A model generated the notes under the pieces. It was not told the origin of the DNA. It was given only the letters and a program-made list of their open reading frames with translations, and did no database searches. Below, one piece after another: positions 33,647 through 40,680 of a DNA stretch of 40,680 nucleotides. A program made the position numbers and the translations under genes. The first letter of the stretch is position 1. Each line of letters starts with the position of its first letter. This stretch comes from Spirochaetia bacterium (GTDB taxonomy: Bacteria > Spirochaetota > Leptospiria > Leptospirales > Leptonemataceae), in assembly GCA_021413825.1 (NCBI GenBank), contig JAIOPQ010000089.1, forward strand, positions 1-40,680, in the 5' to 3' direction.

Positions 33647-35322
33647 TGCGAATCATGCTTGTATTTGCACTCCTGTTCTGCATGGTTGTGGCCGGAACAG
33701 GTGCAGACCCGATTGGTCCAGGGATGAATCGTCCCCTTGCAATTCCGTTTAGAATTTCTGGAAGCTTTGGCGAATACAGACCCGCCAGCCGCTATCATCA
33801 TGGAATTGACATAAAGACCTACGAGCAAAACGGAATTCCGGTGTATGCACCGTTAGACGGCTATGTGTCCAGGATACACACGTCTGAGTATGGTTATGGA
33901 AACGGGTTGTTCGTGCGCAGCGGAGAGTATGAGTTTACGTTTGGACATCTAAACGATTTTAGGGGCGTAAGACCCGATCTTGAATTGTACCGTCTGTCGC
34001 TTCGAATTCTTCAGCCAGACCATATTGCGGCAGTTGTAGTTCCTCCGTGGTTCAGTTTTAATAAAGGCGATCAGATTGCGCGTACAGGTGAGAGCGGGCT
34101 TGGTTCTCCTCATTTGCATTTTGAAATCAGACATAACGGAACCTATTTTAACCCGCTGGCGTTCAAAGGAATTGCAATCAAGGATACCACTCAGCCGGAA
34201 ATCATTGACGTAATTGTGGAGACTCTGGACGCGCGCTACCAGATTCCCGCACGCAAAGAAGGCTCAGGCTACGTGCTTGCAAGTTCACTCCCTTTGCAAA
34301 AGCAGCGCTTGCTGATTGGTTGTTTTGATACACAGAGTGCACTCAATCGAAACGGCGTTGAAACTCTGAAATATGAATTCAATGGTAAATCGATCTACGA
34401 AAGAAATGTGGATTCAATCAAACCTGAAGATCTGATTGCTGCAGATCGCCTGTATCATGCAGGCCTCACCGTAATAGGCAAAGTATACTATTACTATCTA
34501 TACGATATGACGTCGGCGAATGGCTACATGGCAGAAGCAGGAAAGGGCAGCGTTACTCTAGGAGATATTAGCGGAAACCAGGTTCAATTGCATTTTAACG
34601 TAGCCGGTGATGCGTCGATAGAAGCCTACAAGATGCAAGGAAATGCTCCGCTGACCTGGGCTATGCGAGGTGCTTCATCGCGCGCCACATCGGGAAGTGC
34701 GTCAATTTCCATTGGATTTGTTGGAAGTGGATCCGGCGGTGTTGCGGTTGCGAAGATTCCGGACGGTAGTCTGAAGCCAGGTTTGACGCAGGCCGGCCCG
34801 GCGTTCTATGTTACGCAGCGTGATATGATTCTGGCAGAATCGATGCGACTAAACTACAGCCTGCAGCCTACCAATGCATCATTGTATCTGATTCATCCTA
34901 TTACAAAGACTGTTAGTTTGCTCGGCGCAGGCCAGCTATTGGGCGGCAGAACGGTGTATGATATTATGTTTCGCAGCGAAGGCTGGGTTGTACCTCTGTA
35001 TGATGCAATTCCGCCGCGTGTAGAGCGTGTTTTGTTGTTCGGTGATCTGCGCGGCGATGCGCGCCGGGACCGTGATCCGGACACAGGTGAATGGTTTCGG
35101 GAATACTATTTTTCCGATTCGGCCAGTGGGATTCGTCCCGACACGATTCAGATCTTATTCAACGGAAGTCCGGTTCCATTTGTCTGGAAAGGAGATCGTA
35201 GCGTTGCTGCAGTTTCGATTCCCGATTCACTTATTCCGAGCGAGGGAGCAATTCTGAGTTTGCGAGCAGCTGATATGCAAGGAAATCGGTCGGATTGGAT
35301 GCTCGACGCCATAGTGAAATGA
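33646..35322 (+). CDS. exported M23/LytM-family metallopeptidase-like protein
   Basis: The 558-residue protein has a signal peptide (MRIMLVFALLFCMVVAGTGA). The LytM domain lies directly after it and shows HHGID (His51, Asp55) and SPHLHFE (His156, His158), the full zinc set, so it may be active on peptidoglycan cross-links. The remaining 380 residues are beta-rich (LYLIHPITKTVSLLG, GIRPDTIQILFNGSPVPFVW), resembling exported Ig-like or E-set modules, which fits a wall- or surface-bound enzyme. The start is the ATG overlapping the previous stop (TAATG), and its stop overlaps the PAP2_C gene (ATGA). The M23 call is firm; the substrate is not known. Confidence 0.88.
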   Translation: MRIMLVFALLFCMVVAGTGADPIGPGMNRPLAIPFRISGSFGEYRPASRYHHGIDIKTYEQNGIPVYAPLDGYVSRIHTSEYGYGNGLFVRSGEYEFTFGHLNDFRGVRPDLELYRLSLRILQPDHIAAVVVPPWFSFNKGDQIARTGESGLGSPHLHFEIRHNGTYFNPLAFKGIAIKDTTQPEIIDVIVETLDARYQIPARKEGSGYVLASSLPLQKQRLLIGCFDTQSALNRNGVETLKYEFNGKSIYERNVDSIKPEDLIAADRLYHAGLTVIGKVYYYYLYDMTSANGYMAEAGKGSVTLGDISGNQVQLHFNVAGDASIEAYKMQGNAPLTWAMRGASSRATSGSASISIGFVGSGSGGVAVAKIPDGSLKPGLTQAGPAFYVTQRDMILAESMRLNYSLQPTNASLYLIHPITKTVSLLGAGQLLGGRTVYDIMFRSEGWVVPLYDAIPPRVERVLLFGDLRGDARRDRDPDTGEWFREYYFSDSASGIRPDTIQILFNGSPVPFVWKGDRSVAAVSIPDSLIPSEGAILSLRAADMQGNRSDWMLDAIVK

Positions 35323-36008
35323 GGAAACCGTATCCGTGGGGCGCAATCCTTGGCGGGGTTGGCCTGCACTATCTTGCGTACATGTTCATGCAGACGCTTT
35401 GTCTGCTTGCGGAAACCAGGCGGGGCCCCTCGCTTTCAGATCGAATGCATGAATGGATTCCTGCACATCGTGAGTTTTCAGTTTTCAATGCTACAATCTG
35501 GCTTCCTGGAATCATAGGTTTCATTTTGCTACTTGCGATTCTTAGACCCGGCAAGTGTGTAAACTATCTGCGTGTTGGGGCAGCCGTGAGTGTTTGTCGC
35601 GGGATTTTTATCTATGTAACCAGTCTTGGTCCACCAACGGCTTTGCTTCAAGATACGCCGGCAGCCATGTTAAGTCTTACAATGAATGACATTACCTGGC
35701 CGCTTCTACTCAGGCAGTGGTTTCCGTTTGACGTCTTCTATGGGGGCAGTGGACTTTCTGCTGCATACTTAACGCAAGATCTATTCTTCTCGGGCCACAC
35801 AGCAACCACTGTGCTCTTCCTTTTTGCGCTCGGTCGGCGTGATTTCTGGTTTTCTCCGGCCCTGGCGTTTCACGTTTTCACTGTAGGGCTATTGTTTCTC
35901 ACGCACGAGCACTACACAATCGACATACTTGGTGCGTATTTTGTTACCTACGCCCTGTATGCATTCTTTGAAAAACGTCGCTTACTTTTTGCCACAGAAA
36001 CTGCATGA
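35319..36008 (+). CDS. PAP2_C / sphingomyelin-synthase-like membrane protein
   Basis: The start was placed at ATG 35319, overlapping the M23 stop (ATGA); 229 residues. The protein has about six membrane helices. The marks are CRGIFIYVTSLGPPT (residues 93-107, like the RxxxxxVTSLPPP motif), DLFFSGHTATTVLF (His160) and HEHYTIDILGAYFVT (His198, Asp202). These match motifs D3 and D4 of sphingomyelin synthase and related PAP2_C proteins, with the His-His-Asp catalytic set. In bacteria, members may act as lipid phosphatases or phosphotransferases; which headgroup is moved here is open. It is translationally coupled to a peptidoglycan-type peptidase, which is an unusual partner. Confidence 0.75.
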   Translation: MRKPYPWGAILGGVGLHYLAYMFMQTLCLLAETRRGPSLSDRMHEWIPAHREFSVFNATIWLPGIIGFILLLAILRPGKCVNYLRVGAAVSVCRGIFIYVTSLGPPTALLQDTPAAMLSLTMNDITWPLLLRQWFPFDVFYGGSGLSAAYLTQDLFFSGHTATTVLFLFALGRRDFWFSPALAFHVFTVGLLFLTHEHYTIDILGAYFVTYALYAFFEKRRLLFATETA

Positions 36009-36050
36009 TAATGCAAAAAGTGGATGGGGCAAGTTTAGCTGAAAAAGGCT

Positions 36051-36077
36051 AGATTCCCAGTGTTTCGCAGGGAATCT
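36051..36077 (+). promoter_or_regulatory. hairpin immediately upstream of secA
   Basis: AGATTCCC (36051-36058), an 11-base loop, GGGAATCT (36070-36077): a perfect 8-bp stem, extendable by a G-U and a C-G pair. It ends 8 bases before the secA ATG, and the only purine-rich stretch that could serve as a Shine-Dalgarno (GGGA) lies in its 3' arm. No U-tract follows, so translational control is more likely than termination. Confidence 0.5.
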
Positions 36078-36085
36078 GGCAGACT

Positions 36086-37264
36086 ATGTTTGCAAAGGTA
36101 CTGACCCTCGTTTTCGGCTCAAAGCATGAGCGTGATATTAGAAAAATCCTGCCCGTAATCGATCAGATCAACGCGCTTGAGGGCGAGTATCGTAAACTTT
36201 CGTATCCTGACTTAACTGCAAAGACGGCGCAATTTAAAGAACGCCTGAAGAAGGGTGAGACGCTCGACGATATCCTTCCGGAAGCATTCGCTGCAGTTCG
36301 TGAAGCCTCCGTTCGCACGCTGGGTCTCAGACATTTTGATGTTCAGCTAATTGGTGGGATGACCCTTCATCAGGGTAAGATTTCAGAAATGAAAACGGGT
36401 GAGGGAAAAACTCTTACAGCAACCACTGCTCTCTATTTAAACAGCCTTTCTGGAGAAGGCGTTCACGTTGTAACCGTAAACGACTATCTTGCACGACGCG
36501 ATGCGCTCTGGATGAAACCCATCTATGATTTGCTTGGTGTGAGCGTTGGAATTATTCAGCACAACCTTTCCACAGAGGATCGCAAGGCAGCGTACGCGGC
36601 AGACATCACCTACGGCACAAACAATGAATATGGATTTGACTATCTGCGCGACAACATGGTTTCAGAAGCGGACCAGCGTGTGCAGCGGATCTATAACTTT
36701 GCCATTGTTGACGAAGTTGATTCGATTCTAATTGATGAGGCCAGAACACCTCTGATTATTTCGGGTCCAACCGACGAGAACACAGAGAAGTATGGAATGC
36801 TGGATAAGGCTATCCGCAAACTCGTAAGCGAAGAAGAGCGCGCCCCTGAACCTCCACCACGCGAAGTTGAGCCAGGAAAAGAAGAACCGCACGTAACGTT
36901 CGGTTTCTTCTATGACGTGGATGAGAAATCGCGTAACGTTACGCTTACCGAGGCTGGCGTCCAGAAGATGGAAGAAATTCTACAGGTAGAAAACCTGTAC
37001 GCACCCGAAAACGTTGAGCTTGTAGCTCACACCACTCAGTCTCTGCGGGCACACCTGGTTTATAAGCATGAGGTGGACTACTGGGTCCGTGAAGGCGAAG
37101 TATTGATCGTAGATGAGCATACGGGGCGCTTGATGGAAGGCCGCCGCTATTCGGATGGATTGCATCAGGCAATCGAAGCCAAAGAAGGCGTAGAGATTCG
37201 GCAGGTGTCGCTTCTATTACATTTCAGAATTTCTTCAGAATCTATAAAAAGCTCTCAGGTATGA
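36086..37264 (+). CDS. secA: SecA translocase ATPase, N-terminal fragment (frameshifted)
   Basis: The 392 codons start at ATG 36086. They contain nucleotide-binding domain 1 with the Walker [16 protein letters not shown] (about residue 101), [31 protein letters not shown] (about residue 207) and the start of the preprotein-binding domain. The frame stays on the SecA sequence through EGVEIRQ (up to 37204). It then runs out of frame as [11 protein letters not shown] and stops at 37264. The conserved continuation [17 protein letters not shown] is present one base earlier in register from 37210. Relatives have about 5 codons (EN/SQTL) between these blocks; only 5 bases remain, so about 10 bases appear to be missing. 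SecA is normally essential, so the sequence as given is suspect. Confidence 0.93.
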   Translation: MFAKVLTLVFGSKHERDIRKILPVIDQINALEGEYRKLSYPDLTAKTAQFKERLKKGETLDDILPEAFAAVREASVRTLGLRHFDVQLIGGMTLHQGKISEMKTGEGKTLTATTALYLNSLSGEGVHVVTVNDYLARRDALWMKPIYDLLGVSVGIIQHNLSTEDRKAAYAADITYGTNNEYGFDYLRDNMVSEADQRVQRIYNFAIVDEVDSILIDEARTPLIISGPTDENTEKYGMLDKAIRKLVSEEERAPEPPPREVEPGKEEPHVTFGFFYDVDEKSRNVTLTEAGVQKMEEILQVENLYAPENVELVAHTTQSLRAHLVYKHEVDYWVREGEVLIVDEHTGRLMEGRRYSDGLHQAIEAKEGVEIRQVSLLLHFRISSESIKSSQV

Positions 37265-38892
37265 CTGGAACGGCAGACACGGAAGCGGAAGAGTTCAAAA
37301 AAATCTATAAACTGGATGTGGTTGTAATTCCAACTAACGTCAAGGTGCAACGAATTGATTTCCCAGATCGAGTATACAGGTCTGAGCGCGAAAAATACAA
37401 CGCAATCGCCCAGGAAATCAAAGAATTGCATGAGAAGGGCCAGCCCGTGCTGGTCGGAACTATCTCCATTGAGAAATCAGAAGTACTCTCAGCTTTGCTC
37501 AAGAAAAATGGAATTCCTCATAGTGTTTTGAACGCCAAGCATCATGAGAAAGAAGCCGAAATCGTAGAAAATGCCGGGATTCCTGGCGCTGTAACTGTAG
37601 CAACCAACATGGCCGGACGCGGAACCGATATCGTTCTGGGTGGGGCTGCTCGCTACATGAAGACTCTAGAAGAGCTGGAAGAAACGGACGAGGCGTCGCG
37701 CAACTTCAGATCTGCAATTTTGACCAAGGATTTCGCCGGGGCACGGGGCCTGGTAGACACGCTTGATACTACGGCACGCAAGGATCTGGCCCGGACGATT
37801 GTAGATCGCGCGGAGATCTGGATCAAAAATCACCTGGAAGTTAAACGTCTGGGGGGATTGCACATTCTTGGAACAGAGCGTCATGAAGCGCGTCGGATTG
37901 ATAACCAGTTGCGCGGTCGCTCAGGCAGACAGGGTGATCCAGGTTCAAGCCGATTCTATTTGAGTCTTGAAGATCAACTCATGCGCTTGTTTGGCGGCCA
38001 GCGCCTGATGAATATCATGGAACGCCTTGGTATGACTGAGGGCCAGGAACTGGAAGCCCGGATGGTGGATCGGGCTATTCAACGTGCACAGAAGCGTGTT
38101 GAAAATCACAACTTTGACATGCGCAAGCATTTGCTTGAATACGACGATGTAATGAATCGCCAGCGCGAGTTTGTGTACGCTGAAAGAAACAAACTCATGG
38201 TAGGAGAGGACGTTCGAGGCCATTTGAAAGAATGGATGGAAGAAGTAATCGAAAACAAGGTCCTTGAATTCTGTGACGCAAGTGATCCTTCTCGCTGGGA
38301 TCTAGACTCGCTAAACGAATGGATTCGCACCGTCATTGGCGTAAACGAAACTATTGTGGCTGATGATTACAAACGCGAGAAGACTCCGCTTGAAACTATG
38401 TTTAACAAGCTTCTGGAAAAAGCATGGGCACAATATCAGGAAAAGGCGGAAGGAATCGGCCTTGAGAATTTCAGTTACCTGGAGCGTCGCATAGCCCTGG
38501 ATCTGATTGACGCGCGGTGGAAAGATCATCTGTATACTATGGATCATTTGCGTGAAGGCATCTGGGCTATTTCCTATTCGGAAAAGAACCCGCTCGTAGA
38601 ATATAAAATTCAGGGTTTCCGATTGTTTGACGCCATGGTTCAGATGATCAAAGAGCAAATCACTGAATTCCTGTTCCGCGTTGAAGTGGAAGGTCCAGTG
38701 TTACAGGCACCAAAACGCAGACCGGTGATTAGCTCAGAATCGCATCAATCGTTGGATAGTTTTGATAGCATGGCTGCCACTCCTGGAAATATGCCTGGAA
38801 TGACAGGGCAAGGGACATCGAAAGCTCCGGACATAACTGTGTCAGGTGGTGGGTCCTCCAAGCGCAAGACCTCGCGCAAGCGCCGCCGCTGA
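37261..38892 (+). CDS. secA: SecA translocase ATPase, C-terminal fragment
   Basis: An open frame from ATG 37261 (543 codons) continues the SecA sequence from [16 protein letters not shown]; homology in this frame already starts at 37210. It carries nucleotide-binding domain 2 ([46 protein letters not shown]) and the helical scaffold and wing domain ([17 protein letters not shown]). The C-terminus is a short Gly/Ser-rich linker and a basic [11 protein letters not shown] tail instead of the Cys-rich zinc-binding motif many SecA proteins carry. Joined to the upstream fragment it would give about 938 residues, close to the family norm. Confidence 0.92.
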   Translation: MTGTADTEAEEFKKIYKLDVVVIPTNVKVQRIDFPDRVYRSEREKYNAIAQEIKELHEKGQPVLVGTISIEKSEVLSALLKKNGIPHSVLNAKHHEKEAEIVENAGIPGAVTVATNMAGRGTDIVLGGAARYMKTLEELEETDEASRNFRSAILTKDFAGARGLVDTLDTTARKDLARTIVDRAEIWIKNHLEVKRLGGLHILGTERHEARRIDNQLRGRSGRQGDPGSSRFYLSLEDQLMRLFGGQRLMNIMERLGMTEGQELEARMVDRAIQRAQKRVENHNFDMRKHLLEYDDVMNRQREFVYAERNKLMVGEDVRGHLKEWMEEVIENKVLEFCDASDPSRWDLDSLNEWIRTVIGVNETIVADDYKREKTPLETMFNKLLEKAWAQYQEKAEGIGLENFSYLERRIALDLIDARWKDHLYTMDHLREGIWAISYSEKNPLVEYKIQGFRLFDAMVQMIKEQITEFLFRVEVEGPVLQAPKRRPVISSESHQSLDSFDSMAATPGNMPGMTGQGTSKAPDITVSGGGSSKRKTSRKRRR

Positions 38893-38919
38893 TTGGTGTC
38901 TCAGCGTCCGGTGATCTCG

Positions 38920-39513
38920 CTAGTTTAATCCGGGATCTGGATCGGTGTCGGCGAATACGCGATATATTCCGCCCTTATCGCGCAGCGCGTTCTTCCAACC
39001 CTCTTCTGGATTTTCGTGGAAAACGATTTTTGCCGATGCGGGATGAGTAATCCAGCTGCCTCGCTCCATTTCGCGTTCGAGCTGGCCAGGTGCCCAGCCG
39101 GAATAGCCAAGAAACAAATGCAGGCGCGGTCTGTCGTCGGCTGGAATCTTATTCCACTCCTCATCCTGAAAGAAACTTTCCAGTCTGCGGAATGCAGGCT
39201 CAAAATACACGCCGGCCACAGGTGAGCTGCGGTGCTCTGACTCTTGCATGTCTGGCAATTCTGAGTGGAGTACAAACAAGTATTCTTGTTGGACTGGACC
39301 GCCCACATATATAGGAGACATCGCCCCGCGTTCGTTGGTGAAACCGGGTAGAATATCGGCTAACGTTAACTTGGATCTTCGATTTACTACAATCCCAAAC
39401 GCGCCTTCATCGTTATGTTCGACCATAAGCACGACTGTTTGGAAGAAATTCGGATCAGACATGTTGGCTTCCGAAATCAGGAATTTTCCTTTAAGCGATT
39501 CCGGGCCTGGCAT
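38920..39513 (-). CDS. algH: AlgH/UPF0301 family protein
   Basis: The 197-residue protein starts with ATG 39513 (a TTG directly before it is also in frame). Family blocks are LKGKFLISEANMSDPNFFQT, VVLMVEHNDEGAFGIVVNR, IYVGGPVQQEYLFVLH and FLGYSGWAPGQLEREM. The length is standard. The UPF0301 family was named after an alginate regulator of Pseudomonas, but its biochemical role is not settled. Its start overlaps the stop of prfC by one base (TGATG), so it is co-translated with release factor 3. It converges on secA with a 27-base gap. Confidence 0.93.
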   Translation of the reverse strand: MPGPESLKGKFLISEANMSDPNFFQTVVLMVEHNDEGAFGIVVNRRSKLTLADILPGFTNERGAMSPIYVGGPVQQEYLFVLHSELPDMQESEHRSSPVAGVYFEPAFRRLESFFQDEEWNKIPADDRPRLHLFLGYSGWAPGQLEREMERGSWITHPASAKIVFHENPEEGWKNALRDKGGIYRVFADTDPDPGLN

Positions 39514-40680
39514 CAACTGTCCTGAAGCGGATGATCAAAAACCGGAATGTCCGGATTCGTTTGGATAAAATTGCGCATGCGATATTCGCTCTTGAATAAT
39601 ACAACCATCTGTCCCGTTTCGTCTTTTACGATTTTATCATAGGAACTGAATTTGGACGCATCCTGGGGCCTGATCCAGCGAGAACATTCGAATGGCATGC
39701 TTTCAAGTCTGCAGGGAGCACCGTACTCGTCTTCCATGCGAAAGCGAAATACCTCAAACTGCAGGGTTCCGGCCGCACCAATTACAGTTGTTCCGTCCAA
39801 CCCCTGGAAAATCTGAACGACTCCTTCTTCGGAAAGTTCCTGAATCCCTTTGCGAAATTGCTTTAGCTTGCCCGTGTCCGTTGGAATCAGTCCTGCGAAC
39901 ATTTCGGGCGCGAATCTGGGAAGCGGTGGGAATGCCGGAGGTTTGCCAGAACATAGAATATCGCCTATGCGATAGAGGCCTGGATTAATAAGTCCAATGA
40001 TGTCACCGGGATATGCATCATCGATTGTAGCGCGTTCCTGTCCAAAGAATGCAACCGGATTTGCCAGATGCACCTGCTTATCGAGACGCGGCACAAATAC
40101 GCTCATGCCTCGTTCAAATTTTCCGCTTGTGATACGCAGAAACGCAACGCGATCACGATGATTGCGATTCATGTTTGCCTGAAGTTTAAATACAAATGCA
40201 GTAAACGCTTTCTGCTGTGGTTGAAGTTCGCTCCCATCCGTGAGGAGTGTAGCAGGAGGAGCCGGGGCAAGAGTCAGGAATCGATCCAGAAACAATTGAA
40301 CACCAAAATTTGTAACAGCGCTTCCAAAGAATACCGGCGTGATTTTTCCAGAAAGAAAATCCTCGCTAGTAAAAGTTGGCAAAAGCGTCTGAACGAGTTC
40401 TGCACCCTCGCGAAATGTCTTTGCTGTGTACTCGTCCATGAGTTCGTCGAGTGCCGGATCGGACAGGCCTGTTACGGTTACCGGAACCTGTTTGGCTCCT
40501 CCGGTTACGCGCTCGTATCTATGGACCTTTTGCTCGATTAGATCGTATACCCCGTGAAAATCCTTGCCGGAGCCAAGCGGCCAAAAAAGTGGAACTGCAG
40601 AAATTCCAAGCGTCTTTTCTACTTCGTCAAGCAGACCAAACGGATCTCTACCCGGAAGATCCATTTTATTCATGAAAGTT
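39513..40680 (-). CDS. prfC: peptide chain release factor 3, 5' part cut by window edge
   Basis: The frame is open to the right edge of the window, where TFMNKMDLPGRDP (the GTPase G4 motif NKMD) is the first recognisable part. About the first 140 residues, including Walker A, are outside. Visible marks are DEVEKTLGISAVPLFWPLGS, DELMDEYTAKTFREGAEL, TPVFFGSAVTNFGVQLFLDR, NMNRNHRDRVAFLRITSGKF and VIGAAGTLQFEVFRFRMEDE, all typical of RF3. It recycles RF1 and RF2 from the ribosome after peptide release. It is followed by algH, overlapping by one base. Confidence 0.95.
   Translation of the reverse strand, partial: TFMNKMDLPGRDPFGLLDEVEKTLGISAVPLFWPLGSGKDFHGVYDLIEQKVHRYERVTGGAKQVPVTVTGLSDPALDELMDEYTAKTFREGAELVQTLLPTFTSEDFLSGKITPVFFGSAVTNFGVQLFLDRFLTLAPAPPATLLTDGSELQPQQKAFTAFVFKLQANMNRNHRDRVAFLRITSGKFERGMSVFVPRLDKQVHLANPVAFFGQERATIDDAYPGDIIGLINPGLYRIGDILCSGKPPAFPPLPRFAPEMFAGLIPTDTGKLKQFRKGIQELSEEGVVQIFQGLDGTTVIGAAGTLQFEVFRFRMEDEYGAPCRLESMPFECSRWIRPQDASKFSSYDKIVKDETGQMVVLFKSEYRMRNFIQTNPDIPVFDHPLQDS

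Noticed and set aside
37196..37264. Programmed -1 frameshift in secA at the A-run in TATAAAAAG
   Set aside because: The conserved residues [12 protein letters not shown] lie upstream of the A-run in the new frame and would be lost, so a deletion at 37205-37209 explains the data better.
1..40680. CRISPR arrays, IS elements, integrase or phage genes, rRNA
   Set aside because: No regularly spaced direct repeats, transposase or integrase motifs, or rRNA sequence were seen on either strand.

Overview
The window looks like a chromosomal segment of a spirochaete of the Leptospirales (Leptospira/Leptonema/Turneriella relatives). The pointers are a Borrelia P83/100-family antigen homologue, a large bitopic TPR protein resembling the spirochaetal flagellar collar protein FlcA, a radical SAM enzyme of the futalosine menaquinone pathway, and many short lipoprotein signal peptides with relaxed lipoboxes. 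Species level cannot be decided by eye. Most of the window is housekeeping DNA; I see no phage, IS element, CRISPR array or conventional defence island.

Layout. 1-1514 (all minus): a partial LamG-like lipoprotein, a small exported protein, tRNA-Leu(UAA) and tRNA-Cys(GCA). 1577-8280 (minus): a respiratory operon reading sco - ctaC - ctaD - ctaE - ctaF - yyaL, encoding a caa3-type oxidase whose subunit I has the YSHP signature of the A2 subfamily. A thioredoxin-like DUF255 protein is translationally coupled at its end. 8356-8913 (plus): a MORN-repeat lipoprotein. 9225-11534 (minus): an EtfD/FadF-like membrane Fe-S protein that would pass electrons into menaquinone. 11649-12827 (plus): the MqnC-like enzyme. 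12998-13447: an RNHCP zinc-ribbon protein. 13529-15205 (minus): the P83/100 homologue. 15408-16038: an AbrB-type antitoxin and PIN toxin pair with a perfect palindrome at the promoter. 16119-20333: mfd and a SurA-N-like lipoprotein. 20353-22685 (minus): a NifS-like protein and an unknown membrane-anchored protein. 22743-25523 (plus): a 34-residue basic protein, a TPR protein and a LolB-like lipoprotein. 25536-27563 (minus): an O-antigen ligase-like protein and a lipoprotein. 27645-28504: thiS-thiE. 28549-29207: a wecG/tagA-type glycosyltransferase that is broken. 29274-32741 (minus): the FlcA-like protein. 32804-36008 (plus): an overlapping three-gene set (double E-set protein, M23 peptidase-like protein, PAP2_C/sphingomyelin-synthase-like protein). 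36086-38892: secA, interrupted by a frameshift. 38920-40680 (minus): algH and the 3' part of prfC.

How it fits together. The oxidase operon, the ETF:quinone-type Fe-S protein and MqnC form an aerobic, menaquinone-based respiratory theme consistent with a beta-oxidising spirochaete. The envelope theme runs through the lipoproteins, LolB-like protein, O-antigen ligase, WecG remnant, M23 protein and PAP2_C protein. The observations most worth a second look are the lesions in secA and wecG, a perfect 24-nt palindrome that buries the yyaL start codon, the toxin-antitoxin operator with little or no room for a leader, a hairpin in front of secA, and KTEPAK repeats shared by two otherwise unrelated exported proteins.
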